DNA from: Streptomyces sp. NBC_00442
GTDB taxonomy: Bacteria; Actinomycetota; Actinomycetes; Streptomycetales; Streptomycetaceae
NCBI RefSeq assembly: GCF_036014195.1
Contig: NZ_CP107918.1
Location: 6,200,001 to 6,264,000 of the forward strand
DNA length: 64,000 nt
Direction of reading: 5' to 3'
The position numbers were made by a program, and so were the translations under genes. The notes under the pieces are model-generated. The model did no database searches. It was given only the letters and a program-made list of their open reading frames with translations, and was not told the DNA's origin. Positions 11,144-18,329 of the stretch are shown piece after piece (position 1 is the first letter of the stretch; every line of letters starts with the position of its first letter).

Positions 11144-11171
11144 TAGACAGCGAGAAAACCTTCATTAGACT
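11144..11171 (+). promoter_or_regulatory. Predicted promoter of ald
   Basis: TAGACA at 11144-11149 and TAGACT at 11166-11171, 16 bases apart, in an unusually AT-rich patch about 100 bases upstream of ald. TAGACT fits the -10 box of the main vegetative sigma factor. Confidence 0.5.
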
Positions 11172-11274
11172 GGCTCTGCCGCAACCTCCTGCGGTGCCTC
11201 CCGGTGTGCCGTCGTGCGTCCGGGTATGTATGGCATTGCCCCCCTTTTTCCCTGAGCCAAGGACCGTGATCGAC

Positions 11275-12390
11275 GTGAAGGTCGGTATCCCCCGCGAGGT
11301 CAAGAACAACGAGTTCCGGGTGGCCATCACCCCCGCCGGTGTGCACGAGCTCGTACGCCACGGCCACCAGGTCTTCGTCGAGCAGAACGCCGGCGTCGGC
11401 TCCTCGATCACGGACGCCGAGTACGTCGGCGCCGGCGCGGAGATCCTCGCCACCGCCGACGAGGTCTGGGCCACCGCCGACCTGCTGCTCAAGGTCAAGG
11501 AGCCCATCGCGGAGGAGTACCACCGCCTCCGCAAGGGCCAGACGCTCTTCACCTACCTGCACCTCGCCGCCTCCCGCGCGTGCACGGACGCCCTCCTGGA
11601 GTCCGGCACCACCGCGATCGCGTACGAGACCGTCGAGACGGCCGGCCGCCAGCTGCCGCTGCTCGCTCCGATGTCCGAGGTCGCGGGCCGGCTCGCCCCG
11701 CAGGTCGGCGCCTACCACCTGATGCGCTCGGCCGGCGGCCGCGGCGTGCTCCCCGGCGGCGTTCCCGGCACCCACGCGGGCAAGGCCGTCGTCATCGGCG
11801 GCGGCGTCTCCGGCTGGAACGCCACGCAGATCGCCGTCGGCATGGGCTTCCACGTGACCCTGCTCGACAAGGACATCAACAAGCTCCGCGAGGCCGACAA
11901 GATCTTCGGCACCAAGGTGCAGACGATCGTCTCCAACGCCTACGAGCTGGAGAAGGCCGTCGTCGAGGCCGACCTCGTCGTCGGCGCGGTGCTCATCCCC
12001 GGCGCCAAGGCCCCGAAGCTGGTCACCAACGAGCTCGTCGCCAAGATGAAGCCCGGAAGTGTCCTTGTCGACATCGCGATCGACCAGGGCGGCTGCTTCG
12101 AGGACTCGCGTCCGACCACCCACGCCGAGCCGACCTTCATGGTCCACAACTCGGTCTTCTACTGCGTCGCCAACATGCCGGGCGCCGTGCCGAACACCTC
12201 CACCTACGCCCTCACCAACGCCACGCTGCCCTACATCGTGTCGCTGGCGAACAACGGCTGGGTCGAGGCGCTGCGCCGCGACGCCGCGCTCGCGCTCGGC
12301 CTCAACACCCATGACGGCCAGGTCGTTTACGGCCCGGTCGCCGAGGCCCACGGCCTGGACCAGGTCGAGCTGCACACGCTCATCGGCTAG
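11275..12390 (+). CDS. ald: L-alanine dehydrogenase
   Basis: NAD-dependent oxidative deamination of L-alanine to pyruvate and ammonia, cytoplasmic. 371 residues, the standard length. Seen: N-terminal VKVGIPREVKNNEFRVAITPAGV, the pyruvate-binding MSEVAGRLAPQVGA, the Rossmann loop VVIGGGVSGWNA, and DIAIDQGGCFE ... TYALTNATLPY. GTG 11275 is chosen because AAGGA at 11259-11263 is 11 bases away, while the earlier in-frame GTG 11266 is only two bases from it. It follows the STAND gene but has its own promoter and terminator, so it looks monocistronic. Confidence 0.97.
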   Translation: MKVGIPREVKNNEFRVAITPAGVHELVRHGHQVFVEQNAGVGSSITDAEYVGAGAEILATADEVWATADLLLKVKEPIAEEYHRLRKGQTLFTYLHLAASRACTDALLESGTTAIAYETVETAGRQLPLLAPMSEVAGRLAPQVGAYHLMRSAGGRGVLPGGVPGTHAGKAVVIGGGVSGWNATQIAVGMGFHVTLLDKDINKLREADKIFGTKVQTIVSNAYELEKAVVEADLVVGAVLIPGAKAPKLVTNELVAKMKPGSVLVDIAIDQGGCFEDSRPTTHAEPTFMVHNSVFYCVANMPGAVPNTSTYALTNATLPYIVSLANNGWVEALRRDAALALGLNTHDGQVVYGPVAEAHGLDQVELHTLIG

Positions 12391-12427
12391 TCACACGCCG
12401 GTTCGTCAACCCGGACCGTCAACCCCG

Positions 12428-12470
12428 CACATCCGGCCGGACCTTGTCGACCAAGGTCCGGCCGGATGTG
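12428..12470 (+). terminator. Terminator of ald
   Basis: Perfect 19-bp inverted repeat CACATCCGGCCGGACCTTG with its complement at 12452-12470, loop TCGAC, about 40 bases past the ald stop. No T run. Confidence 0.85.
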
Positions 12471-12634
12471 TATCGCGACACTTCCGCCCCCCTGTGAGCG
12501 GCCCGCTCAACTCGCCTCGAACGTAACCCTTTAACCGTTTCGAGCACTGGTGAAACGTGCGCTTGAGTACCCGCACGCCCTTGACAGAGTGGTGTTCGGT
12601 TGCCGACACATCGGGCCCGGTCCGGTGGATTGTG

Positions 12635-12664
12635 TTGCTGCGGAGCGGTGACACGCCATAGAGT
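12635..12664 (+). promoter_or_regulatory. Candidate promoter of the parA operon
   Basis: TTGCTG at 12635-12640 and TAGAGT at 12659-12664 with an 18-base spacer, about 75 bases before the parA start codon. Confidence 0.45.
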
Positions 12665-12740
12665 CGCCAACCGTCGGCATGGTGCCACGCTGACCTATCG
12701 ATAAAGTTTCCTGGTCACGTCCAAGGAGGTAAGACGACTT

Positions 12741-13946
12741 GTGAATGAGTCGACATTTACTCCCGGAGGTGGTCAGTCGGGAATCCCTGCGGGGACGTCC
12801 GTACGGGGCCAGAGCCCTTCGGGGCCCGAGGCTGTCGGCTCCGTCGCGGTCCGCACCTTCGAAACCACTCCGATCCCCGCCCACGCGGGGATGGTCCCCA
12901 CCCAGCACATGACGACAGCCCCACGGATGATGGACGGCCTACACGTGAACGCCACGGCCGGCAACGAGAGCGGCCGGGACACCGCCGCTCTCGCCGACTT
13001 TGACGAGGTGCCCCAGGGGCACTTCTACGACCCCGACGCCGAGTACGAGCCCGACCCCGAGTACGCGGCCACCCTCGCGCCCGACGCCGCACGCCAGCGT
13101 CGCGAGCGGATCGGCCCGACCGGACGGCCGCTGCCGTACTTCCCGATCCCGGGTCCGCTGACCGACCACGGTCCCGCGAAGATCATCGCGATGTGCAACC
13201 AGAAGGGCGGCGTGGGCAAGACGACGTCGACCATCAACCTGGGTGCCGCGCTCGCGGAGTACGGACGGCGCGTGCTGCTCGTCGACTTCGACCCGCAGGG
13301 AGCCCTGTCGGTCGGCCTCGGAGTCAACCCGATGGAACTCGACCTCACCGTCTACAACCTGCTCATGGAGCGGGGCATGTCGGCCGACGAGGTGCTGCTC
13401 AAGACCGCGGTCCCCAACATGGACCTGCTGCCGAGCAACATCGACCTGTCCGCCGCCGAGGTGCAGTTGGTCAGCGAGGTCGCGCGCGAGTCCACGCTCC
13501 AGCGGGCGCTCAAGCCGCTGATGCAGGACTACGACTACATCGTGATCGACTGTCAGCCCTCGCTCGGCCTGCTCACGGTGAACGCCCTGACGGCGGCTCA
13601 CAAGGTGATCGTGCCGCTGGAGTGCGAGTTCTTCGCGCTGCGCGGTGTCGCGCTGCTGACCGAGACGATCGAGAAGGTGCAGGAACGTCTCAACCCCGAC
13701 CTGGAGTTGGACGGCATCCTCGCCACGATGTACGACTCGCGCACGGTGCACAGCCGTGAGGTCCTGGCCCGTGTGGTCGAGGCCTTCGACGAGCACGTCT
13801 ACCACACGGTCATCGGCCGGACCGTACGCTTCCCCGAGACCACGGTCGCCGGTGAGCCGATCACCACGTACGCCTCCAACTCCGTCGGCGCTGCCGCCTA
13901 CCGTCAGCTCGCCAGGGAGGTGCTCGCCCGGTGTCACGCCGAGTGA
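12741..13946 (+). CDS. ParA/Soj-family ATPase linked to scpAB
   Basis: P-loop ATPase of 401 residues, second-type ParA found beside scpA-scpB in actinobacteria rather than beside parB at the origin. Seen: a low-complexity acidic/proline N-terminal tail of about 145 residues, deviant Walker A QKGGVGKTTSTINLG near residue 155, VDFDPQGALSVGLG, Walker B YIVIDCQPSLGLLT, and LECEFFALRGVALL. GTG 12741 has a near-perfect AAGGAGGT ten bases upstream. Known: ParA ATPases position cargo on the nucleoid. A link to condensin function here is inferred from its operon with scpA and scpB. Confidence 0.93.
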   Translation: MNESTFTPGGGQSGIPAGTSVRGQSPSGPEAVGSVAVRTFETTPIPAHAGMVPTQHMTTAPRMMDGLHVNATAGNESGRDTAALADFDEVPQGHFYDPDAEYEPDPEYAATLAPDAARQRRERIGPTGRPLPYFPIPGPLTDHGPAKIIAMCNQKGGVGKTTSTINLGAALAEYGRRVLLVDFDPQGALSVGLGVNPMELDLTVYNLLMERGMSADEVLLKTAVPNMDLLPSNIDLSAAEVQLVSEVARESTLQRALKPLMQDYDYIVIDCQPSLGLLTVNALTAAHKVIVPLECEFFALRGVALLTETIEKVQERLNPDLELDGILATMYDSRTVHSREVLARVVEAFDEHVYHTVIGRTVRFPETTVAGEPITTYASNSVGAAAYRQLAREVLARCHAE

Positions 13947-14464
13947 GTCTGCCCGGGGCCGACGAGCTGTTCCGTACGACCGGGGGGATGGCGCTCTCGC
14001 CGTCCGCCCCGCGGCGGGGGACCAACGGCGAGGCGCGCGTGCCGGCCCCGGCGGGCGAGAGCGAGCCCGTCGCCGCCGAGCCCGCCCCCGAGGCGGAGCA
14101 CACCGCAGCCGACGAGGACTCCGGCTCGGCCGAACCGCGCAGCAGGGGCGCCGCCGACGCGGAGGCCGCCAAGGCCCGGCGTACGCCCGCACAGGGCGGC
14201 TCGGGCACCGCACAGCAGCGGCGCCGGCAGCGGGCCGCCAACCGGCGGCCCAGCGGACGGGAGCGGCACGACGAGAAGATCACCGTGTACGTCTCCGCCG
14301 AGGAGCTGATGGACCTGGAGCACGCCCGCCTGGTGCTGCGCGGGGAGCATGGGCTCGCGGTCGACCGCGGGCGGATCGTCCGCGAGGCGGTCGCCGTCGT
14401 CCTCGCCGACCTGGAGTCCCGGGGCGACGCGAGCATCCTCGTACGGCGTCTTCGGGGGCGGTAG
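13931..14464 (+). CDS. Small ParA partner with ribbon-helix-helix-like C-terminus
   Basis: 177-residue protein whose start overlaps the parA stop by 16 bases; GTG 13931 has GGGAGG ten bases upstream. Seen: about 110 residues of disordered Ala/Pro/Arg-rich sequence ending in a basic patch RRRQRAANRRPSGRERHD, then a compact C-terminal domain EKITVYVSAEELMDLEHARL ... VDRGRIVREAVAVVLADLE. That beta-strand followed by two helices resembles ribbon-helix-helix DNA-binding proteins. Known: many plasmid ParA proteins pair with small RHH adaptors. That this is the adaptor of this ParA is inference from the overlap; I do not recognise a named family. Confidence 0.7.
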   Translation: MSRRVSLPGADELFRTTGGMALSPSAPRRGTNGEARVPAPAGESEPVAAEPAPEAEHTAADEDSGSAEPRSRGAADAEAAKARRTPAQGGSGTAQQRRRQRAANRRPSGRERHDEKITVYVSAEELMDLEHARLVLRGEHGLAVDRGRIVREAVAVVLADLESRGDASILVRRLRGR

Positions 14465-14526
14465 CCGTTAGCCTGCGGCGGAGCCCTTCGCCCCGCCCGC
14501 CCGCCATTCCCTCCCCTGGACCACCC

Positions 14527-15666
14527 TTGCCGACTGCTGACGAGTCCGACGTTCCCGCTGCGCGTGAGGTGCGGCGTGCGCTGGGGCGGGGCCCCGGGGG
14601 TGTTTCCCCCATCCCGCCCCTTCCCGAGACCCTCCGGGGGTTGGATTCGGGTGCGGCCGCAGGGGTGGTGCCGGGGCCCGCGGCGGGGCCGCTGATGAGC
14701 ACGGCGGCCCCGGACCCCCGCTCCTCGGGCTCCCCCAAGGACTTCGTCCAGGGGGGACCCCCAGGGGCTGTTTTTTCGCCCGCCGAAGCCGAAGCCGAAG
14801 CCGAAGCCGAACCGGATGCCGGTTCCGAAGCCGGTACCGCACCCGAGCCCGAACCCGGTGACGGTCGGTTCACCGTGCGGCTCGCCAACTTCGAGGGGCC
14901 CTTCGACCTCCTCCTCCAGCTGATCTCCAAGCACAAGATGGACGTCACCGAGGTCGCCCTTTCCAAGGTCACCGACGAGTTCATGGCGCACATCCGCGCC
15001 ATGGGGCCGGACTGGGACCTCGACCAGACGACCGAGTTCCTCGTCGTCGCCGCCACCCTGCTCGACCTCAAGGCCGCCCGGCTGCTGCCCGCCGCCGAGG
15101 TGGAGGACGAGGCCGACCTCGCGCTCCTGGAGGCCCGTGACCTGCTGTTCGCGCGGCTGCTCCAGTACCGGGCGTACAAGCGCATCGCGGACATCTTCAG
15201 CGAGCGGCTCGACACCGAGGCGCGCCGGTATCCGCGGACCGTCGGCCTGGAGGCGCACCTCGCCGAGCTGCTGCCCGAGGTCGTCATCAGCATCGGAGCC
15301 GAGGGATTCGCGAAGCTGGCCGTCAAGGCCATGCAGCCGCGAGCCAAGCCACAGGTGTACGTCGACCACATCCACGCCCCGCTCGTCTCGGTGCGGGAGC
15401 AGGCCGAGATCGTGGTGGCGCGGCTGCGCGAGGCGGGGGAGGTCAGCTTCCGGGAGCTGGCCGAGGACGCCCCGGACACCCTCACCGTGGTCGCCCGCTT
15501 CCTGGCCCTCCTCGAGCTGTACCGGGAGAAGGCCGTCGTCCTGGACCAGGACGAGGCGCTGGGGGAGCTCACGGTGCGCTGGAGCGGCGGCGAGGGCGAC
15601 GGTGCGCCGAGGGTGACCGACGAGTTCGACCACGTGGTGACGGAGACGGAGGAGGAGAAGGCGTGA
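14527..15666 (+). CDS. scpA: Segregation and condensation protein A (start uncertain)
   Basis: Kleisin subunit of the SMC-ScpAB condensin that compacts and segregates the chromosome. Conserved part begins near base 14869: FTVRLANFEGPFDLLLQLISK, then KMDVTEVALSKVTDEF, TTEFLVVAATLLDLKAARLLP, and a C-terminal winged helix FRELAEDAPDTLTVVARFLALLELY. The first ~110 codons are unusual: they cross two intergenic-type hairpin repeats and a run of Ala-Glu codons, and no start has a good ribosome binding site. TTG 14527 is a provisional choice; GTG 14665 or ATG 14695 are possible. The stop overlaps scpB. Confidence 0.85.
   Translation: MPTADESDVPAAREVRRALGRGPGGVSPIPPLPETLRGLDSGAAAGVVPGPAAGPLMSTAAPDPRSSGSPKDFVQGGPPGAVFSPAEAEAEAEAEPDAGSEAGTAPEPEPGDGRFTVRLANFEGPFDLLLQLISKHKMDVTEVALSKVTDEFMAHIRAMGPDWDLDQTTEFLVVAATLLDLKAARLLPAAEVEDEADLALLEARDLLFARLLQYRAYKRIADIFSERLDTEARRYPRTVGLEAHLAELLPEVVISIGAEGFAKLAVKAMQPRAKPQVYVDHIHAPLVSVREQAEIVVARLREAGEVSFRELAEDAPDTLTVVARFLALLELYREKAVVLDQDEALGELTVRWSGGEGDGAPRVTDEFDHVVTETEEEKA
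14596..14757. repeat. Streptomyces-type hairpin repeats at the 5' end of scpA
   Basis: Two short GC-rich hairpins of the kind usually seen between Streptomyces genes: GGGGG-TGTTT-CCCCC at 14596-14610 and an imperfect stem around ACTTCGTCC at 14731-14757. They are followed by a CCGAAG tandem repeat at about 14780-14810 encoding Ala-Glu pairs. Confidence 0.6.
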
Positions 15667-16295
15667 GCGAAGGCGTGAGCGAGGAACTGGAGCTGAAGCC
15701 GGCGCTGGAAGCCGTCCTCATGGTCGTCGACGAGCCGGCCACCGAGGAACACCTGGCCAAGGTCCTCGACCGGCCGAGACGGGCCGTGGCGGACGCCCTG
15801 CGGGAGCTGGCCGACGAGTACACCGTCCAGGGCCGCGGCTTCGAGCTGCGGCTCGTGGCGGGCGGCTGGCGGTTCTACAGCCGGGCCGCGTACGCGGACG
15901 CCGTCGAGGGCTTCGTCCTGGACGGCCAGCACGCCCGGCTCACCCAGGCGGCCCTGGAGACCCTCGCGGTCGTCGCCTACCGCCAGCCGGTGAGCCGCTC
16001 GCGGGTCTCCGCGGTGCGCGGAGTCAACTGCGACGGGGTCATGCGGACCCTGCTCCAGAGGGGTCTGGTCGACGAGGCGGGCACGGAACCCGAAACAGGT
16101 GCGATCCTGTACAGGACGACGAACTACTTTCTGGAGCGGATGGGCCTGCGCGGCCTGGACGAGCTCCCGGAGCTGGCGCCCTTCCTCCCCGAGGCGGACG
16201 CGATCGAGGCCGAGACGCTGGAGGGTGTTCCGTCGTTCGACCCGGACGCGCCGGACGCGCCGGAAACCCACGCAGACGACAAGACGGAAATGTGA
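15663..16295 (+). CDS. scpB: Segregation and condensation protein B
   Basis: Winged-helix partner of ScpA in the SMC condensin, 210 residues. Seen: ELKPALEAVLMVVDEPATEEHLAKVL, YTVQGRGFELRLVAGGWRFYSR, then LTQAALETLAVVAYRQPVSRSRVSAVRGVN, the diagnostic ScpB core. GTG 15663 overlaps the scpA stop as GTGA with GGAGGAG upstream, so translation is coupled. The acidic C-terminal tail is typical. Confidence 0.96.
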   Translation: MSEGVSEELELKPALEAVLMVVDEPATEEHLAKVLDRPRRAVADALRELADEYTVQGRGFELRLVAGGWRFYSRAAYADAVEGFVLDGQHARLTQAALETLAVVAYRQPVSRSRVSAVRGVNCDGVMRTLLQRGLVDEAGTEPETGAILYRTTNYFLERMGLRGLDELPELAPFLPEADAIEAETLEGVPSFDPDAPDAPETHADDKTEM

Positions 16296-17569
16296 TGCGA
16301 AGCAGCAGCGGCAGGAACAGCAGCGGAAACAACGGCGGGAGCCGTGGTGGCAACAGCGGCGGCCGCGGCAGCAGTGGTGGTGCCGGTGGCCGGGGCGGCA
16401 GCAGCCGGGGCGCCGGCGGCGGCGGTCGCGACGACCAGCGCGGCAACCGGCCCGCGGGCGGCGGCGGCCGCGACGGCCAGGGCAAGAGCGGTGGCGGCTG
16501 GGGCGCCGGTGGCGGCGGCCGTGACGGCCAGGGCAAGAGCGGTGGCCCGCGCCAGAGCGGCAGCGGCAAGCCGCGCCCGCTGCGCCCCGAGGAGCGCACC
16601 TACGACGTGGGCTTCGACGACAGGGGAGGCGCCCCCCGCAGCGGTCGCGGTGCCTCCGCGCGCGGCGGCGCCAAGGGCGGCCCCAAGTCGCCGCAGGGCG
16701 GTACCCCGGTGCGTCGCGGCCCGCACGGCCAGCGCCTGGGCCAGGCCCGCCCGCGCGAGCTCGACGCCAAGATCGAGCAGCGCAACCGCGACCGGTACGC
16801 GGACAAGCCGGACGTGAAGACCCCGAAGACGTTCCCCGGAGCCGAGCAGGAGGGCGAGCGGCTGCAGAAGGTGCTCGCTCGGGCCGGCATGGGCTCGCGC
16901 CGCGCCTGCGAGGAGCTGATCGAGCAGTCCCGCGTCGAGGTCAACGGCGAGATCGTGCTCGAACAGGGCAAGCGCGTCGACCCGGAGAAGGACGAGATCA
17001 AGGTGGACGGCCTGACCGTCGCCACCCAGTCGTACCTCTTCTTCGCCCTGAACAAGCCGGCCGGCGTCGTCTCCACCATGGAGGACCCGGACGGCCGCCA
17101 GTGCCTCGGTGACTACGTCACCAACCGCGAGACCCGGCTCTTCCACGTCGGCCGGCTCGACACCGAGACCGAGGGCATCATCCTGCTCACCAATCACGGC
17201 GAGCTGGCCCACCGTCTCACCCACCCCAAGTACGGCGTGAAGAAGACCTACCTGGCCGCCATCACGGGCCCGCTGCCGCGCGAGATCGGCAAGCGGCTCA
17301 AGGAGGGCATCCAGCTGGAGGACGGTTACGCACGGGCCGACGCCTTCCGGGTCGTGCAGCAGACCGGCAAGAACTACCTCGTCGAGATCGAGCTGCACGA
17401 GGGCCGCAAGCACATCGTGCGCCGCATGATGGCCGAGGCGGGCTTCCCCGTCGAGAAGCTGGTGCGCGTCGCCTTCGGCCCGATCGGGCTCGGCGACCAG
17501 AAGTCCGGCTGGCTGCGCCGCCTCACCAACACCGAGGTCGGCATGCTGATGCGCGAGGTCGACCTCTAA
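16295..17569 (+). CDS. rluB: 23S rRNA pseudouridine synthase RluB-type with long Gly-rich N-terminus
   Basis: Predicted pseudouridine synthase of the RsuA/RluB branch, modifying rRNA. 424 residues, of which about the first 180 are Gly/Ser/Arg-rich and disordered, including a repeated GGGRDGQGKSGG. Seen after that: S4 RNA-binding domain ERLQKVLARAGMGSRRACEELI (residue ~187 on), then the catalytic GRLDTETEGIILLTNHG (Asp near residue 289) and EIELHEGRKHIVRRMMAEAG. ATG 16295 shares a base with the scpB stop (TGATG), so it belongs to the parA-scpAB operon. GTG 16292 is an alternative start. The RGG-like tail probably adds RNA affinity (inference). Confidence 0.93.
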   Translation: MRSSSGRNSSGNNGGSRGGNSGGRGSSGGAGGRGGSSRGAGGGGRDDQRGNRPAGGGGRDGQGKSGGGWGAGGGGRDGQGKSGGPRQSGSGKPRPLRPEERTYDVGFDDRGGAPRSGRGASARGGAKGGPKSPQGGTPVRRGPHGQRLGQARPRELDAKIEQRNRDRYADKPDVKTPKTFPGAEQEGERLQKVLARAGMGSRRACEELIEQSRVEVNGEIVLEQGKRVDPEKDEIKVDGLTVATQSYLFFALNKPAGVVSTMEDPDGRQCLGDYVTNRETRLFHVGRLDTETEGIILLTNHGELAHRLTHPKYGVKKTYLAAITGPLPREIGKRLKEGIQLEDGYARADAFRVVQQTGKNYLVEIELHEGRKHIVRRMMAEAGFPVEKLVRVAFGPIGLGDQKSGWLRRLTNTEVGMLMREVDL

Positions 17570-17588
17570 AGACCCCGAACAGCAGCTG

Positions 17589-17631
17589 AGAGAGCCCGGT
17601 TCCCCCTGTGCGCGGGGGAGCCGGGCTCTCT
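17589..17631 (+). terminator. Terminator of the parA-scpAB-rluB operon
   Basis: 18-bp inverted repeat (17589-17606 with 17614-17631) with one G-U wobble and a 7-base loop, 20 bases past the rluB stop. Confidence 0.85.
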
Positions 17632-17636
17632 CGTCG

Positions 17637-17687
17637 TGTGCGCCCCCCCGAATCCTTGTGCGCCCGTCCGAACAGTCTTGTGCGCCC
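17637..17687. repeat. Three direct repeats upstream of the NAD operon
   Basis: TGTGCGCCC occurs at 17637-17645, 17657-17665 and 17679-17687, spaced 20 and 22 bases, close to two helical turns. The third copy overlaps the candidate -35 box of pnuC, suggesting a binding array on one DNA face. Confidence 0.6.
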
Positions 17688-17721
17688 GCCCCGGAGACCT
17701 TTATAGTCACACTGACCATTA
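17678..17721 (+). promoter_or_regulatory. Promoter and candidate NrtR operator of the pnuC operon
   Basis: TTGTGC at 17678-17683 and TATAGT at 17702-17707 (18-base spacer) form a promoter. The -10 box is also the left arm of an imperfect palindrome TATAGTCA-CAC-TGACCATTA at 17702-17721 that ends at the AAGGAGG ribosome binding site. The third gene of the operon encodes an NrtR-type repressor, so autoregulation through this site is a reasonable inference. Confidence 0.6.
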
Positions 17722-17732
17722 AGGAGGTCGGC

Positions 17733-18329
17733 GTGAGCCTCACCTGGACAGAGATCCTCGGCTTCGCCAGCGGCGCGCTCTGCGTGTGGCTGGTGGCCCG
17801 GCAGCACATCGCCAACTGGCCGGTGGGTCTGGCCAACAACGTGTTCTTCATCGTGCTGTTCCTCCAGGCGGGCCTGTACGCGGACGCCGGACTCCAGGTC
17901 GTCTTCATCGCCCTCGCCGTGTACGGCTGGTGGACCTGGGCCCACGGGGGTGGACCAGGTTCCGGCACGCTCGCGGTCCGGCGGACGACCCGCACCGAGT
18001 GGCTGTGGCTGCTCGCGGCGGGGGCGGTGGGGACCGTCGCACTGACCTTCCTGCTCGGCGCGGCCACCGACTCGACCGTCCCGTTCTGGGACGCGCTCAC
18101 CACCGCGCTCTCCCTGGCGGCGACGTACGGACAGTGCGAGAAGCTCGTCGAGTCCTGGTGGCTGTGGATCGCGGCCGACGTGGTGTACATCCCGCTCTAC
18201 GCCTACAAGGACCTCTATCTGACGTCGTTGCTGTACGCCGGATTCCTCACCCTGTGCCTGATCGGGCTGCGGGGCTGGCGGCGCGGGCTCGGCGCCCGGC
18301 CGGCGCGGCTGGTGGAGGCGACGGCGTGA
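17733..18329 (+). CDS. pnuC: Nicotinamide riboside/mononucleotide transporter PnuC
   Basis: Membrane transporter of 198 residues for uptake of NAD precursors. Seen: six to seven hydrophobic helices, and the family motifs LVARQHIANWPVGLANNVFF, YGWWTWAHG, and ESWWLWIAADVVYIPLYAYKDLYLTSLLY, with the conserved WxxW aromatic pairs that bind the nicotinamide ring. GTG 17733 has AAGGAGG five bases upstream. First gene of a four-gene overlapping operon devoted to NAD and ADP-ribose; the next gene supplies the kinase that traps imported riboside. Confidence 0.95.
   Translation: MSLTWTEILGFASGALCVWLVARQHIANWPVGLANNVFFIVLFLQAGLYADAGLQVVFIALAVYGWWTWAHGGGPGSGTLAVRRTTRTEWLWLLAAGAVGTVALTFLLGAATDSTVPFWDALTTALSLAATYGQCEKLVESWWLWIAADVVYIPLYAYKDLYLTSLLYAGFLTLCLIGLRGWRRGLGARPARLVEATA

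Larger units (their letters stand above)
12391..12740. other. Intergenic region ald / parA
   Basis: 350 bases without a gene. It holds the ald terminator (12428-12470), a candidate parA promoter (12635-12664) and a strong ribosome binding site AAGGAGGT at 12723-12730. A separate TTGACA lies near 12581 without a good -10 partner. Confidence 0.6.

Noticed and set aside
12581..12612. TTGACA promoter before parA
   Set aside because: The hexamer is perfect but nothing like a -10 box lies 16-19 bases downstream; the TAGAGT candidate nearer parA is better.
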